A stretch of 64,000 bases of DNA from Methylocella silvestris BL2 (GTDB lineage: Bacteria; Pseudomonadota; Alphaproteobacteria; Rhizobiales; Beijerinckiaceae), in the NCBI RefSeq assembly GCF_000021745.1, contig NC_011666.1, positions 4,181,001 to 4,245,000 on the forward strand, in the 5' to 3' direction. The translations under genes were made by a program, and so were the position numbers. The notes under the pieces were generated by a model. It was given only the letters and a program-made list of their open reading frames with translations, did no database searches and had not been told where the DNA came from. Shown here in pieces: positions 1 to 8,188 of this stretch. How positions within the stretch are numbered: the first letter of the stretch is position 1; the number at the start of each line of letters is the position of its first letter.

Positions 1-638
1 CGGACGCGATCGTGTCGGATACGGGGCTTCCCGACGAAATCGTTCCGGACGCGGCCCAGGTCCCGATCGAGCTTCTCCCGGAAGAGGCGATCGTATTTCT
101 GCTGCCGAGCCGCTTTTGCGATTCGGACCGGCTGCTCGATCTCGCCTGGCAGCTCTTCGGGCAGACCAAGCCGGGTTGGGCGCGCGTGCAGGCGATCTGC
201 GACTTTACCCATCAGCGCATCCAGTTCGGCTATAATTTCGCGCGGGTGACGCGGACGGCGTCGGAAGCCTATCAGGAAGGGCAGGGCGTCTGCCGCGACT
301 ACGCCCATCTGGCCGTCGCCTTCTGTCGCGCGCTCAATATTCCGGCGCGCTATTGCACCGGCTATCTCGGCGACGTCGGCATGGAGCCGCCCTATCCGCC
401 GGGCGATTTCGCGGCCTGGTTCGAGGTCTTTCTCGGCGGCGCCTGGCGCACCTTCGACGCCCGCAATAATGAGCCGCGCATTGGCCGCGTCCTACTGGCG
501 CGCGGACGCGACGCCGCCGATGTCGCGATCACGACCACCTTCGGGCCGAATGTGCTGAAGGGGTTTCGAGTCTGGACCGACGAGGTTTTGGAAAGCGCCG
601 AGTCGGGCCTCACGCCGCTTGGAGCGGCCATCGCTTAA
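1..638 (+). CDS. Transglutaminase-like (COG1305) family protein, 5' end outside the window
   Basis: The reading frame is open to the window edge, so the annotated piece lacks its true N-terminus. A GTG at position 12 is available, but family members usually carry about 80 more residues upstream. The core motif GQGVCRDYAHL holds the nucleophilic Cys of the transglutaminase/protease fold, followed by ARYCTGYLGD and the AWFEVFL...W.TFDARNN segment with the Asp of the triad. The residue before AWFE, where a catalytic His is often expected, is Ala (GDFAAWFE); relatives of this subfamily may have Ser or Ala there too. Such proteins are usually cytoplasmic cysteine peptidase-like enzymes of unknown substrate. 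The gene converges on atpF across a shared terminator. Confidence 0.85.
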   Translation, partial: DAIVSDTGLPDEIVPDAAQVPIELLPEEAIVFLLPSRFCDSDRLLDLAWQLFGQTKPGWARVQAICDFTHQRIQFGYNFARVTRTASEAYQEGQGVCRDYAHLAVAFCRALNIPARYCTGYLGDVGMEPPYPPGDFAAWFEVFLGGAWRTFDARNNEPRIGRVLLARGRDAADVAITTTFGPNVLKGFRVWTDEVLESAESGLTPLGAAIA

Positions 639-656
639 AACTTCACGGCAAAGCAA

Positions 657-690
657 AAAGGCCGAAAAGTCGTCGGACTTTTCGGCCTTT
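657..690. terminator. Bidirectional terminator between transglutaminase gene and atpF
   Basis: A perfect 15-bp stem (657-671 pairing with 676-690) with a 4-base loop GTCG. The stem begins with A-rich and ends with T-rich sequence, so either strand reads as hairpin plus U-run. It lies between two convergent genes, 19 bases after the stop of the first. Confidence 0.9.
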
Positions 691-737
691 GCGTTTGGCT
701 GGGAAGGGCGGAAAAATCCGCCCCGACCCTATGGATC

Positions 738-1220
738 TCAGTGAAACAGCGACTTCAGATCGTTGATGCTGCTTGAGACGAGCTGCTCGCCGAACGGCCC
801 CTTGGCTTCTTCCTTGAGGACCAGCCCGGCGGCCTTTGTTGCAGCGTCGGCGGCGGCGGCGCGCACATCGGCGGTCGCCTGCGCCTCGGCGGCGGCGATT
901 TTTTCCTGCGCCTGCTTGGTGCGGCGCTCGACGAATTCCGTCAGGCGCGTTGCGGCTTCCTTGGCGAGGCGGTCGGCCTCGGCATGGGCTTGCGCCACGA
1001 CGGCGGCGGCCTCGGCCTCGGCTTCCTGCAGACGTTTGCCGAAAGAGGCGAGGACGGCTTCGGCTTCGGCGCGAAGCCGCTGCGCTTCGGCGAGTTCGCC
1101 CTTGATGCGCTCGCCGCGGCTGTCGAGCGCGCCGGCGATCTTCTTATGCACGCCGAGATAGGCGAAGAGACCGACCAGAAGCAAGAACCCGAAGGCGACG
1201 AAAGTTTCTTCGTTCAGCAT
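738..1220 (-). CDS. atpF: F0F1 ATP synthase subunit b
   Basis: Peripheral-stalk subunit of the F0 sector that links the membrane part to F1. The 160-aa product starts MLNEETFVAFGF, with one N-terminal membrane segment (about residues 5-25), then a long Ala/Glu/Lys-rich coiled coil. The open frame extends upstream to 1346, but that extension overlaps the previous gene and reads as low-complexity Arg/Ser, so the ATG at 1220 is chosen; it sits 16 bases after the atpF' stop. Last gene of the F0 operon. F1 genes are absent here, as usual for alphaproteobacteria, which keep F0 and F1 in separate operons. Confidence 0.95.
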   Translation of the reverse strand: MLNEETFVAFGFLLLVGLFAYLGVHKKIAGALDSRGERIKGELAEAQRLRAEAEAVLASFGKRLQEAEAEAAAVVAQAHAEADRLAKEAATRLTEFVERRTKQAQEKIAAAEAQATADVRAAAADAATKAAGLVLKEEAKGPFGEQLVSSSINDLKSLFH

Positions 1221-1236
1221 GGACTTAACTCCGCCT

Positions 1237-1788
1237 TCACGCCTTGGACTGGGAAACCGCCGCGGCGACGGCGACGCCGTCTGCGGGACGCCCGGTGAGG
1301 CGCTCGACGATCGCCGAGGCGGCCTCAGCCGCGATCGTCTCGACATTCGCCATGGCTTTGGACTTGGTTTCGACGATCTGCTTTTCGGCGTCCGCCAGCT
1401 TCCCGGCGAGATTGGATTCGAGCGCGTGGCGCTTGGCGTCGTTCTCGGCGTTGATCTTCGCTTGCGCTTCCTGCGCCAGGGCCTGCGCCTTGGCGCGCGC
1501 GGAGGCGATAGTTTTTTCGTGCTCGGCGGCGGCCTGTTCGGACTTTTCGCGCGCGCGATGGGCTTCCTCGAGATCGCTCGTGATCTTGCCCTGGCGCGTG
1601 TTCAGGATGCCTTCCACCCGCGGCAAAGCGATCTTCGAGAGGAGATAATAGAGCAGCCCGAAGCTGATCGCGAGCCAGATCAGGGTCGAGGAGAAATTGG
1701 ACGAATCAAACGGCGGGAAGGCGTGGGCGCCATGGTCAATGTCAGCGGGCTCAACCGTGCCGCTGGTGTGCCCTTCATGTGTCGCCAT
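1237..1788 (-). CDS. atpF': F0F1 ATP synthase subunit b' (second b-type subunit)
   Basis: A 183-aa peripheral-stalk subunit. Residues 1-35 are a His/Asp-rich N-terminus, then comes a membrane span (TLIWLAISFGLLYYLLSK) and a coiled coil with many Ala, Glu and Lys. Divergent b and b' pairs form a heterodimer stalk in photosynthetic bacteria and most alphaproteobacteria. The start ATG (MATHEGHTSG) is preferred over an upstream in-frame start at 1851 that would add 21 unrelated residues. It lies between atpE and atpF, the usual order. Confidence 0.94.
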   Translation of the reverse strand: MATHEGHTSGTVEPADIDHGAHAFPPFDSSNFSSTLIWLAISFGLLYYLLSKIALPRVEGILNTRQGKITSDLEEAHRAREKSEQAAAEHEKTIASARAKAQALAQEAQAKINAENDAKRHALESNLAGKLADAEKQIVETKSKAMANVETIAAEAASAIVERLTGRPADGVAVAAAVSQSKA

Positions 1789-1860
1789 CGTCAAATCCTG
1801 CGCGATATTGCAAAAACGAAAAAATGCGCCCGGCGCGAAGACCGGGCGCAACGCTTCGGG

Positions 1861-2088
1861 CTAAAGCACGAAGAGCAGAAGGATCGCCACGAGGAAGGCG
1901 AAAATGCCGAGACCTTCCGCAAGCGCCGCGCCGATGAAGGCGCGACCGAACTGGGCGTCGGAGGCGGTCGGATTGCGCAGGGCGCCCGACAGGAAGTTGC
2001 CGAAAATCAGGCCGACGCCGATGGCGGCGGCGCCCATGCCGATGGCGGCGAGGCCGGCGCCGATGAATTTAGCTGCTGCGGGATCCAT
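1861..2088 (-). CDS. atpE: F0F1 ATP synthase subunit c (rotor ring)
   Basis: A 75-aa hairpin of two membrane helices. The Gly-rich first helix (about residues 10-32) and polar loop RNP (38-40) are followed by a second helix carrying Glu58 in [11 protein letters not shown], the proton-carrying carboxylate of the c-ring. The residues around Glu58 are hydrophobic without the Na+-site pattern, so H+ coupling is expected. Length is normal for the family. Confidence 0.97.
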   Translation of the reverse strand: MDPAAAKFIGAGLAAIGMGAAAIGVGLIFGNFLSGALRNPTASDAQFGRAFIGAALAEGLGIFAFLVAILLLFVL

Positions 2089-2140
2089 TAAATACTCCTG
2101 GCTTGCGGAAGCGGGCGCTGATCTGTTGTTGATATTTTAT

Positions 2141-2893
2141 TCAGTGACCCGGATGAATTGCGTCGTTCAGATAGACGCAAGTGAGGATGGCGAAGACGTA
2201 GGCTTGCAGAACGGCCACGAGAAGCTCGAAAGCCGTCAGCGCGACAACGCCGGCCAGAGGAAGCGGCGCGATCACGGCATAGGCGCCCGCGCCGAGCAAA
2301 GCGGCGACGAAGCCGCCAAGAACTTTGAGCGTGATGTGGCCCGCCAGCATATTCGCGAACAAGCGGACAGACAGGCTGATCGGCCGGGAGATGAAGGAGA
2401 TCACCTCAATCAGCACGATGAACGGGAGAAGCGCGGGCGCGACGCCAGACGGCACGAACAGATTGAGGAAATGCGCGCCATGACGGATGACGCCATAAAC
2501 GATGACGGTGCCGATCACCAGCGCAGCGAGCGCGAAGGTGACGATGATCTGGCTCGTCACCGTGAAAGTATAGGGAATGAGGCCGATAAGGTTGGAGAAC
2601 AGCACGAACAGGAAAAGCGAAAAGACGAAGGGAAAGAACCGCATCCCCTCGCGTCCGGCCGACATGCGCACCGTATTGGCGACGAATTCATAGGTCATTT
2701 CGGCGGCGGACTGGAGCCGGCCGGGAATGAGCGAGCGTCCGGAGGTGCCAAGGATCATCAGCGCCGCGCTGGCGAGAACGACGATCACCATGAACAGGGA
2801 GGCGTTGGTGAAGGAGGCGTCGATTCCGAACGGGTGCAAGCTCAGGATCGGCTCGATCTTGAACTGATGGATCGGATCCATTTTTTCTGCCAC
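2141..2893 (-). CDS. atpB: F0F1 ATP synthase subunit a
   Basis: Stator channel subunit, 250 aa, with five or six hydrophobic segments. The essential Arg is in [14 protein letters not shown] (Arg177), which faces the c-ring Glu. The chosen start is GTG at 2893 ([11 protein letters not shown]), preceded by a purine-rich aggcggggg stretch; an ATG four codons inside (2881) is an alternative with a poorer ribosome site. It is followed 52 bases later by atpE. Confidence 0.95.
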   Translation of the reverse strand: MAEKMDPIHQFKIEPILSLHPFGIDASFTNASLFMVIVVLASAALMILGTSGRSLIPGRLQSAAEMTYEFVANTVRMSAGREGMRFFPFVFSLFLFVLFSNLIGLIPYTFTVTSQIIVTFALAALVIGTVIVYGVIRHGAHFLNLFVPSGVAPALLPFIVLIEVISFISRPISLSVRLFANMLAGHITLKVLGGFVAALLGAGAYAVIAPLPLAGVVALTAFELLVAVLQAYVFAILTCVYLNDAIHPGH

Positions 2894-2954
2894 GCGCGAA
2901 CCCCCGCCTCACCCATGATCGGCGCCCAACGCGGGCGCCTCGCCTGCCGTCACG

Positions 2955-3389
2955 CTAAGGTCCAAGACCTTTGCGGTTGACGGCTATTCGATACACGTTC
3001 CAAAACCCCGCCGCCGTCCCAAGAAGAAGGAAGACCAGAAGAAACAGCGGCGTCGTGCCAATCCACTTATCGAGCTGCCACCCAAGCAGCGCGCCGACGA
3101 CGACCGCCGACACAAATTCCGCAAGGACGCGGAAGCCGAGGCTCATCGCCGTCCCGATCGATCCAACTTCCGGCGCCGACCCCTCCGCGCCGCCAGATGG
3201 CGGCGCCTCGCGCGCCGCGCCGAGATCAGCCGACAATCTGTCGAGCCGCGACCGCAGCGCCGCCGTCTCCCGCTCGTCCGCCGACTCTTTCGCGTCCGGA
3301 CGGCCTTCGTTTTCGCTCCGAGGCCCTTCGCGCTCGCCCAACTGCGCCGCTCCCATTTTCAAGATCGCTTCTTTGCAGATTGAAGCCAT
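2955..3389 (-). CDS. atpI: AtpI-like F0 assembly protein
   Basis: A 144-aa protein with a long charged N-terminal half (about residues 15-75) and two membrane helices near the C-terminus (about 90-110 and 115-135: VVVGALLGWQLDKW, FLLVFLLLGTAAGFWNVYR). AtpI/UncI proteins help c-ring assembly or Mg2+ supply and are the first gene of many F0 operons. The start at 3389 has GAGG ten bases upstream; an ATG at 3356 is possible. It is the first gene after the promoter at 3491-3519, with an untranslated leader of about 95 bases. Confidence 0.88.
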   Translation of the reverse strand: MASICKEAILKMGAAQLGEREGPRSENEGRPDAKESADERETAALRSRLDRLSADLGAAREAPPSGGAEGSAPEVGSIGTAMSLGFRVLAEFVSAVVVGALLGWQLDKWIGTTPLFLLVFLLLGTAAGFWNVYRIAVNRKGLGP

Positions 3390-3490
3390 CTATAGGTCGC
3401 CTCGATGCGGAAATCGAGCAGAAGCGGCCAAATTGAGGAGAGCGAAGAAAGATTATCGCGGCGGCAGGTCAAGCTCTTGTGAGCCGCCGC

Positions 3491-3519
3491 AACATATGGG
3501 CGACGCTTTCCCCTGTCAA
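3491..3519 (-). promoter_or_regulatory. Sigma-70-type promoter of the F0 ATP synthase operon
   Basis: Read on the minus strand, a perfect -35 hexamer TTGACA (3514-3519) is followed by exactly 17 bases and a -10 hexamer TATGTT (3491-3496). It points at atpI, and the expected start is near 3484. It is the best housekeeping promoter match seen in the window. Confidence 0.75.
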
Positions 3520-3605
3520 GACTTAGACAGAGAGAGTTAATCGTCTGAATTTTCAGAGGAATTCACATGTCCGCCAAATCGCCGCAGGGCGCCCCGGCGA
3601 AAGGT

Positions 3606-6600
3606 TCAGCCGGCCTCCAGCAGACGTTCGGCGTCCTCAAGATCGACGCTGACCAGCTGGCTTACGCCGCGTTCGGCCATGGTGACGCCGAACAGGCGGT
3701 TCATCCGCGCCATGGTGATCGGATTATGGGTGATGGTGATGAAGCGGGTTTCCGTCTTGCCGCGCATCTCCTGCAACAGGTCGCAGAAGCGCTCCACATT
3801 GGCGTCGTCGAGCGGCGCGTCGACCTCGTCGAGCACGCAGATCGGCGACGGATTGGTGAGGAAGATCGCAAAGATCAGCGACAAGGCGGTCAGCGCCTGT
3901 TCGCCGCCTGACAGCAGCGTCATCACCTGAGGCTTCTTGCCGGGCGGACGGGCAAGGATCTCGAGCCCCGCCTCGAGCGGGTCGTCCGATTCGACGAGCT
4001 GCAACTCGGCTGAGCCGCCGCCGAACAGGGTGGTGAACAGCTCGGTAAAGTGCGCGTTCACCTTGGCGAAGGCGGCGAGCAGGCGCTCGCGGCCTTCCTT
4101 GTTGAGGCTGGCGATCGCCTGCCGCAGGCGCCGGATCGCCTCGGTGAGGTCGGCGTGCTCGGCGGCGAGGCGGGCTTTTTCCGTTTCCGCTTCGTTGAGC
4201 TCTTCCTCCGCCCGCAGATTGACCGCGCCGAGCCGCTCGCGGTCCTGTTTAAGCGCCTCAAGCCGCCGCTCCACATCGGCGGCCGGCGGCAGATCCTCGT
4301 CCGCGCCGAGCTTCGCCAGCGCCGGCAGATCTTCGGGGCCGCAGTCGAGTTCGGCGGCGATCTGGCGCGCCACCTCGTCGCGCCGCGTGCGGGCGGCCTC
4401 GATCCAGGCTTCGGCGCGGGCCTTTTGTTCGCGCGCGGCGCTCATGGCGTCGAGGGCGATCCGCGCGGCCTTGTCGGCGGCGGCGAGCGCGGTCTCAGCT
4501 TCGGCGCGCCGGTCGGCCGCCTCCTTACGGGCGGCTTCGGCCGCCTCGATCGCGCCAAGCAGCGTGCGGCGGCTCGACAAAAACACGTCGGGGGCTTCGG
4601 CGAGGCGCTCGAATTCCTCCTGCGCTTCCGCGAGCCGCGTCTCGAAGGCGCTGATCTGGCCGCCGGAGCCTTCGCTGCGGGCGAGCCAGGACGTGCGCTC
4701 GCGCGCGATCGCCTCGATGCGGCGAGCGCGCGCCTCGGCCTCGCGCACATGGGCCTGAAGCGCGGCGCGCGCCTCGCTCGCCACGGCGCGCTCGCGGGCG
4801 GCGCCGGCGCGGCAGAGCTCGAGCCGCTCGGTCACTTCGGCTGCGCCCTCGAGTTCATCGAGGCCGCTCTGCGCCAGAGCGTAGTTTTCGCGTCCTTCGT
4901 CTCGCGCCGCCGTTAGGCGCTGCACCGCGTCGGCGATGGAAGACAGCCGCGCCGCGGCGCTGGCTTCGACGCGTTCGGCGGCGGCATGTTTGGCGCGCGC
5001 CGCGTCAATGTCCCGCAGCGCCGCCTTATGGCCCTGGCGCGCCTCGGTTTCGGCGGCCGCAGCCGCGGCGCGCAGCGCTTCGCAGGATTCGGCCTCAGCC
5101 TTGAGGGCGTCGGCAAATTCCCGCGCGGCATCAGCCTCAATCACAAGATCGCCGAGGCGGTTTTTCTCGACGAGGCGGCGCGCCGCCGGCGTCGGCGCTT
5201 CCGCGGCCTGAAAAAATCCGTCCCAGCGCCAAAGATCGCCTTCCTTCGAAACCAGCCGTTGGCCGGGCTTCAGCGCTCCGCGCAGGCGCCGGCCGTCTTC
5301 GCGCGTGACGAGGCCGATCTGGTTCAGGCGCCGCGCCAGAGCCTCCGGCGCCTGCACGAGCTCAGACAGCGGTTCGCAGCCTTCCGGCAAAGCGGGATCG
5401 CCGCGCCGGTCCGTTTCCGCCCAATGCGCCGGCGCCGACGGATTGGTCGAGGCGTCAAGGTCGTCGCCGAGCGCCGCCCCCAGCGCCGCCTCAAAGCCGC
5501 GCGCGACGGTAATCTCCTCGGTGACCGCCGGCCAGAAATCGCCGCTTCGGGCGTTCAGCAATTTTGAAAGCGTCTGCGCCTCGGCGCCCAGTCTTTGCGC
5601 CTTGCGGTCGGCCTCAGTCGCGCGCTGGCGGGCGCTCGCCTCGCTGGCGCGCGCATCGGCGTGAGCGGCCTCAAGGGCGGCGATCTCGTCCTCGAAGGCG
5701 GCGGCTTTTTCCAGCGCCGCTTCCAGCTCTTCGAGAAGAGGCGCGCTCTCCGCGCTGGAGTCCGATTGCAGCTCGAAAGCCGCGCGCTCGTCCAGAACCC
5801 GCGCGAGGTCGGCCTCGACGCGCGCCAGCCGCTGGCGTTCGTCGCGCAGCGTCGTCTCAAATCCCGAGCGGCGCGCCTCGATCAGGGCGCGAGAGTCCTG
5901 CGCCGCCGCGAGCTCCGCCTCCATCGCCGCAAGGGCCGCTTCCGCCTCGACGAGCTTTTTGCGCGTTTCGCTCTCGAAGGCGCCCTCCGCCGCGGCGCAG
6001 CCCGAAAGTTCAGCCTGCTCGACGTCAAGCCGTTCGAGCACCCCGGCCGCATCAGCGATCAGCGCCCGTTCGCGGGCGAGATCGCCGGACATTTGTTCGA
6101 TCCGGCGCGACAGTTCCGCGCTGCGCGCCTTGGCGCGTTTTTCCTCGCCGTCGAGCGCTTCTCTGGCGATGATCAGCCGCTGCAATTCGCCGCCGGCCGC
6201 GAGCTCGGCGTCGCGCAGGGCAGGCAAAGCGTGGGCGGCAAGACCCTGCGCGCGCGCAGCCTCGGCCTGTGCTTTGGTGCGTTCCTCGACCTCGCGCGTA
6301 AAAATGTCGAGGCTGGCCTCGGCCTCGGCGAGGGACTGCGCCGCCTCCTTATGATGGATAAGGGCGAGCAGGGCCTCCGCGCGCCGGATCGACCCAGCAA
6401 GATCGCGGTAGCGCGCCGCCTGCCGCGCCTGCCGTTCGAGGCCCTTCGTCTGGCCCTCGATCTGCTGCAAAATATCGTCGAGGCGCTGCAGATTGTCGGC
6501 GGCGGCCTTGAGGCGCAGCTCCGCCTCGTGGCGGCGCGAGTGCAGGCCGGCGACGCCGGCGGCCTCTTCGAGGATGCGGCGGCGCTCCTGCGGCTTGGCC

Positions 6601-7061
6601 GAGATCATCTCGCCGATCTGCCCCTGGCGCACCATCGCCGGCGAGCGCGAGCCGGACGAGGCGTCGGCGAACAAGAGCTGCACGTCGCGGGCGCGGGCCT
6701 CGCGGCCGTTGACGCGATAGGTGGATCCGGATTCGCGCTCGATGCGGCGGGAGACCTCGATCGCGTCGGAATCATTGAAGGCCGCCGGAGCGGTCCGCGC
6801 GCTATTGTCGAGATAGAGGACGACTTCGGCCATATTGCGCGCCGGCCGGTTGCCGCCGCCGGAAAAGATGACGTCGTCCATGCCGGAGGCGCGCATGTTC
6901 TTCGAGGAGCTTTCGCCCATCGCCCAGCGCATCGCCTCGACGAGATTGGATTTGCCGCAGCCGTTCGGACCGACGACGCCGGTCAGGCCCGGCTCGATCA
7001 GGAAATCGGTTGGATCGACGAAGGTCTTGAACCCGGCTATGCGCAGTTTGGTGAATTTCAT
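3606..7061 (-). CDS. smc: Chromosome segregation protein SMC
   Basis: An ATPase that organises and segregates the chromosome as a dimer with ScpA/ScpB. The 1151-aa protein has Walker A GPNGCGKS at about 31-38, long Ala/Glu/Arg-rich coiled coils either side of a hinge near the middle, and at the C-terminus the ABC signature LSGGEQ followed by Walker B ICVLDEVDAPLDD. The start ATG at 7061 (MKFTKLRIAGFK) matches the family better than an in-frame TTG two codons upstream. The DsbA-like gene lies upstream. Length and motif order are normal. Confidence 0.97.
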   Translation of the reverse strand: MKFTKLRIAGFKTFVDPTDFLIEPGLTGVVGPNGCGKSNLVEAMRWAMGESSSKNMRASGMDDVIFSGGGNRPARNMAEVVLYLDNSARTAPAAFNDSDAIEVSRRIERESGSTYRVNGREARARDVQLLFADASSGSRSPAMVRQGQIGEMISAKPQERRRILEEAAGVAGLHSRRHEAELRLKAAADNLQRLDDILQQIEGQTKGLERQARQAARYRDLAGSIRRAEALLALIHHKEAAQSLAEAEASLDIFTREVEERTKAQAEAARAQGLAAHALPALRDAELAAGGELQRLIIAREALDGEEKRAKARSAELSRRIEQMSGDLARERALIADAAGVLERLDVEQAELSGCAAAEGAFESETRKKLVEAEAALAAMEAELAAAQDSRALIEARRSGFETTLRDERQRLARVEADLARVLDERAAFELQSDSSAESAPLLEELEAALEKAAAFEDEIAALEAAHADARASEASARQRATEADRKAQRLGAEAQTLSKLLNARSGDFWPAVTEEITVARGFEAALGAALGDDLDASTNPSAPAHWAETDRRGDPALPEGCEPLSELVQAPEALARRLNQIGLVTREDGRRLRGALKPGQRLVSKEGDLWRWDGFFQAAEAPTPAARRLVEKNRLGDLVIEADAAREFADALKAEAESCEALRAAAAAAETEARQGHKAALRDIDAARAKHAAAERVEASAAARLSSIADAVQRLTAARDEGRENYALAQSGLDELEGAAEVTERLELCRAGAARERAVASEARAALQAHVREAEARARRIEAIARERTSWLARSEGSGGQISAFETRLAEAQEEFERLAEAPDVFLSSRRTLLGAIEAAEAARKEAADRRAEAETALAAADKAARIALDAMSAAREQKARAEAWIEAARTRRDEVARQIAAELDCGPEDLPALAKLGADEDLPPAADVERRLEALKQDRERLGAVNLRAEEELNEAETEKARLAAEHADLTEAIRRLRQAIASLNKEGRERLLAAFAKVNAHFTELFTTLFGGGSAELQLVESDDPLEAGLEILARPPGKKPQVMTLLSGGEQALTALSLIFAIFLTNPSPICVLDEVDAPLDDANVERFCDLLQEMRGKTETRFITITHNPITMARMNRLFGVTMAERGVSQLVSVDLEDAERLLEAG

Positions 7062-7253
7062 CGACAATCTGACCCAGGGCGCGCGGCGCCTATAATTTAT
7101 CCAATCCCGTTAGGTTTTGGTTAACCGGAATGAGGCAGCGGCCCATGCCGCGCTGATTCGGCCTGCCGAATTAGGGACCGGGTCGAGCCGGGACGCAACC
7201 GCGCCGACGCGCCGGTCCGCCGGGGCGAACAGCTTCTTCGCGCAAAAGCCGCT

Positions 7254-7907
7254 TCATTCTTCCTGGACGGCGCGAAACAGGGCGTCGGCGAAATCCTCCG
7301 CCGGGACGAGCCCGTGGATCGTCTCCTTGCCGGCGATGATAAAGCGCGGCGCCCTGTCCATGCCGAGCGAGCGGAAGCCAGACAGCTCCTGGCGGAGCCC
7401 CGCGACGTCATCGTTCATTCCAAGGAACGGCGCCGCGAGCTCCGGATCGACGCCGCTGTGCGCCGCGAGCAGCAAAAGCGCCTCGCGATCGCCGATATCG
7501 ACGCCGCCCATAAAAAACGCCCGAAAGATCGATTCGACCAGCTGCAGCTCGACGCCGAAACTGCGGGCGTAACGAATCAGCCGATGCGCCTCGAACGTAT
7601 TGGGCTGGCGGCGGATCTTGTCGAAAGCGAACCGGAGGCCGAACTCGCGCCCTTGCTCCTCCATGTCCTGCAGCGCCTCGCGGGCCTTTTGGGGAGAGCC
7701 CCAGCGCTCGACAAGATAGGCGCCGCGATCCTGCCCTTCGGGCGGCAGTCCGGGATCGATCTGGAACGGGTGCCAGCGGATGTCGACCTCAAGCCCCGGC
7801 ACCGAGGCGACGACCGTCTGGATCAGCCTGAGGCCGATGAAGCAGCGCGCGCTAGCGAGATCGCCGATAAAGTCGACGGGAATCGGCTCGGATTGTTTCG
7901 CGCTCAT
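7254..7907 (-). CDS. DsbA/FrnE-like thioredoxin-fold protein with altered CxxC
   Basis: A 217-aa protein resembling FrnE-type DsbA oxidoreductases: IRWHPFQIDPGLPPEG early, an all-helical insertion, then the late cis-Pro region (RAPRFIIAGKE) and GLVPAEDFADAL. In active FrnE proteins the segment after the first strand reads CPWC; here it is Ser19-Ala-Arg-Cys22, so only the second Cys remains. No signal peptide, so cytoplasmic. It precedes smc on the same strand, a common alphaproteobacterial arrangement. It may be a thiol-binding or isomerase-like member rather than a disulfide oxidase. Confidence 0.85.
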   Translation of the reverse strand: MSAKQSEPIPVDFIGDLASARCFIGLRLIQTVVASVPGLEVDIRWHPFQIDPGLPPEGQDRGAYLVERWGSPQKAREALQDMEEQGREFGLRFAFDKIRRQPNTFEAHRLIRYARSFGVELQLVESIFRAFFMGGVDIGDREALLLLAAHSGVDPELAAPFLGMNDDVAGLRQELSGFRSLGMDRAPRFIIAGKETIHGLVPAEDFADALFRAVQEE

Positions 7908-8188
7908 GCAAAGATCACACCGGACTTTCGACGGGTCCCAGGGGTTCGATAGAGATGAACGTCGCGGCAGAAAAAAATATCAACTTTCAATAAAATCCAA
8001 CAATGACACGTCACAACACTTCATATCCTAAAGGCCGCGGCCGACTCTCGCATCAGGCTGAATCGTTTTACTATCGTTCGGCCAAATAATACATGGAGCC
8101 GTGGCGCCCGATCAAGGCTTTCTTGGCGCGGCTGCGACTTATGGATGCGGCGCCGCGTAGCGGAACGCTCTGCACAGCATGGTCGCCG

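Noticed and set aside
400-440. Missing catalytic His in the transglutaminase-like protein (FAAWFE)
   Set aside because: Subfamily members, as I recall them, often have Ser or Ala here, so it is not clearly a loss; and the protein is cut by the window edge.
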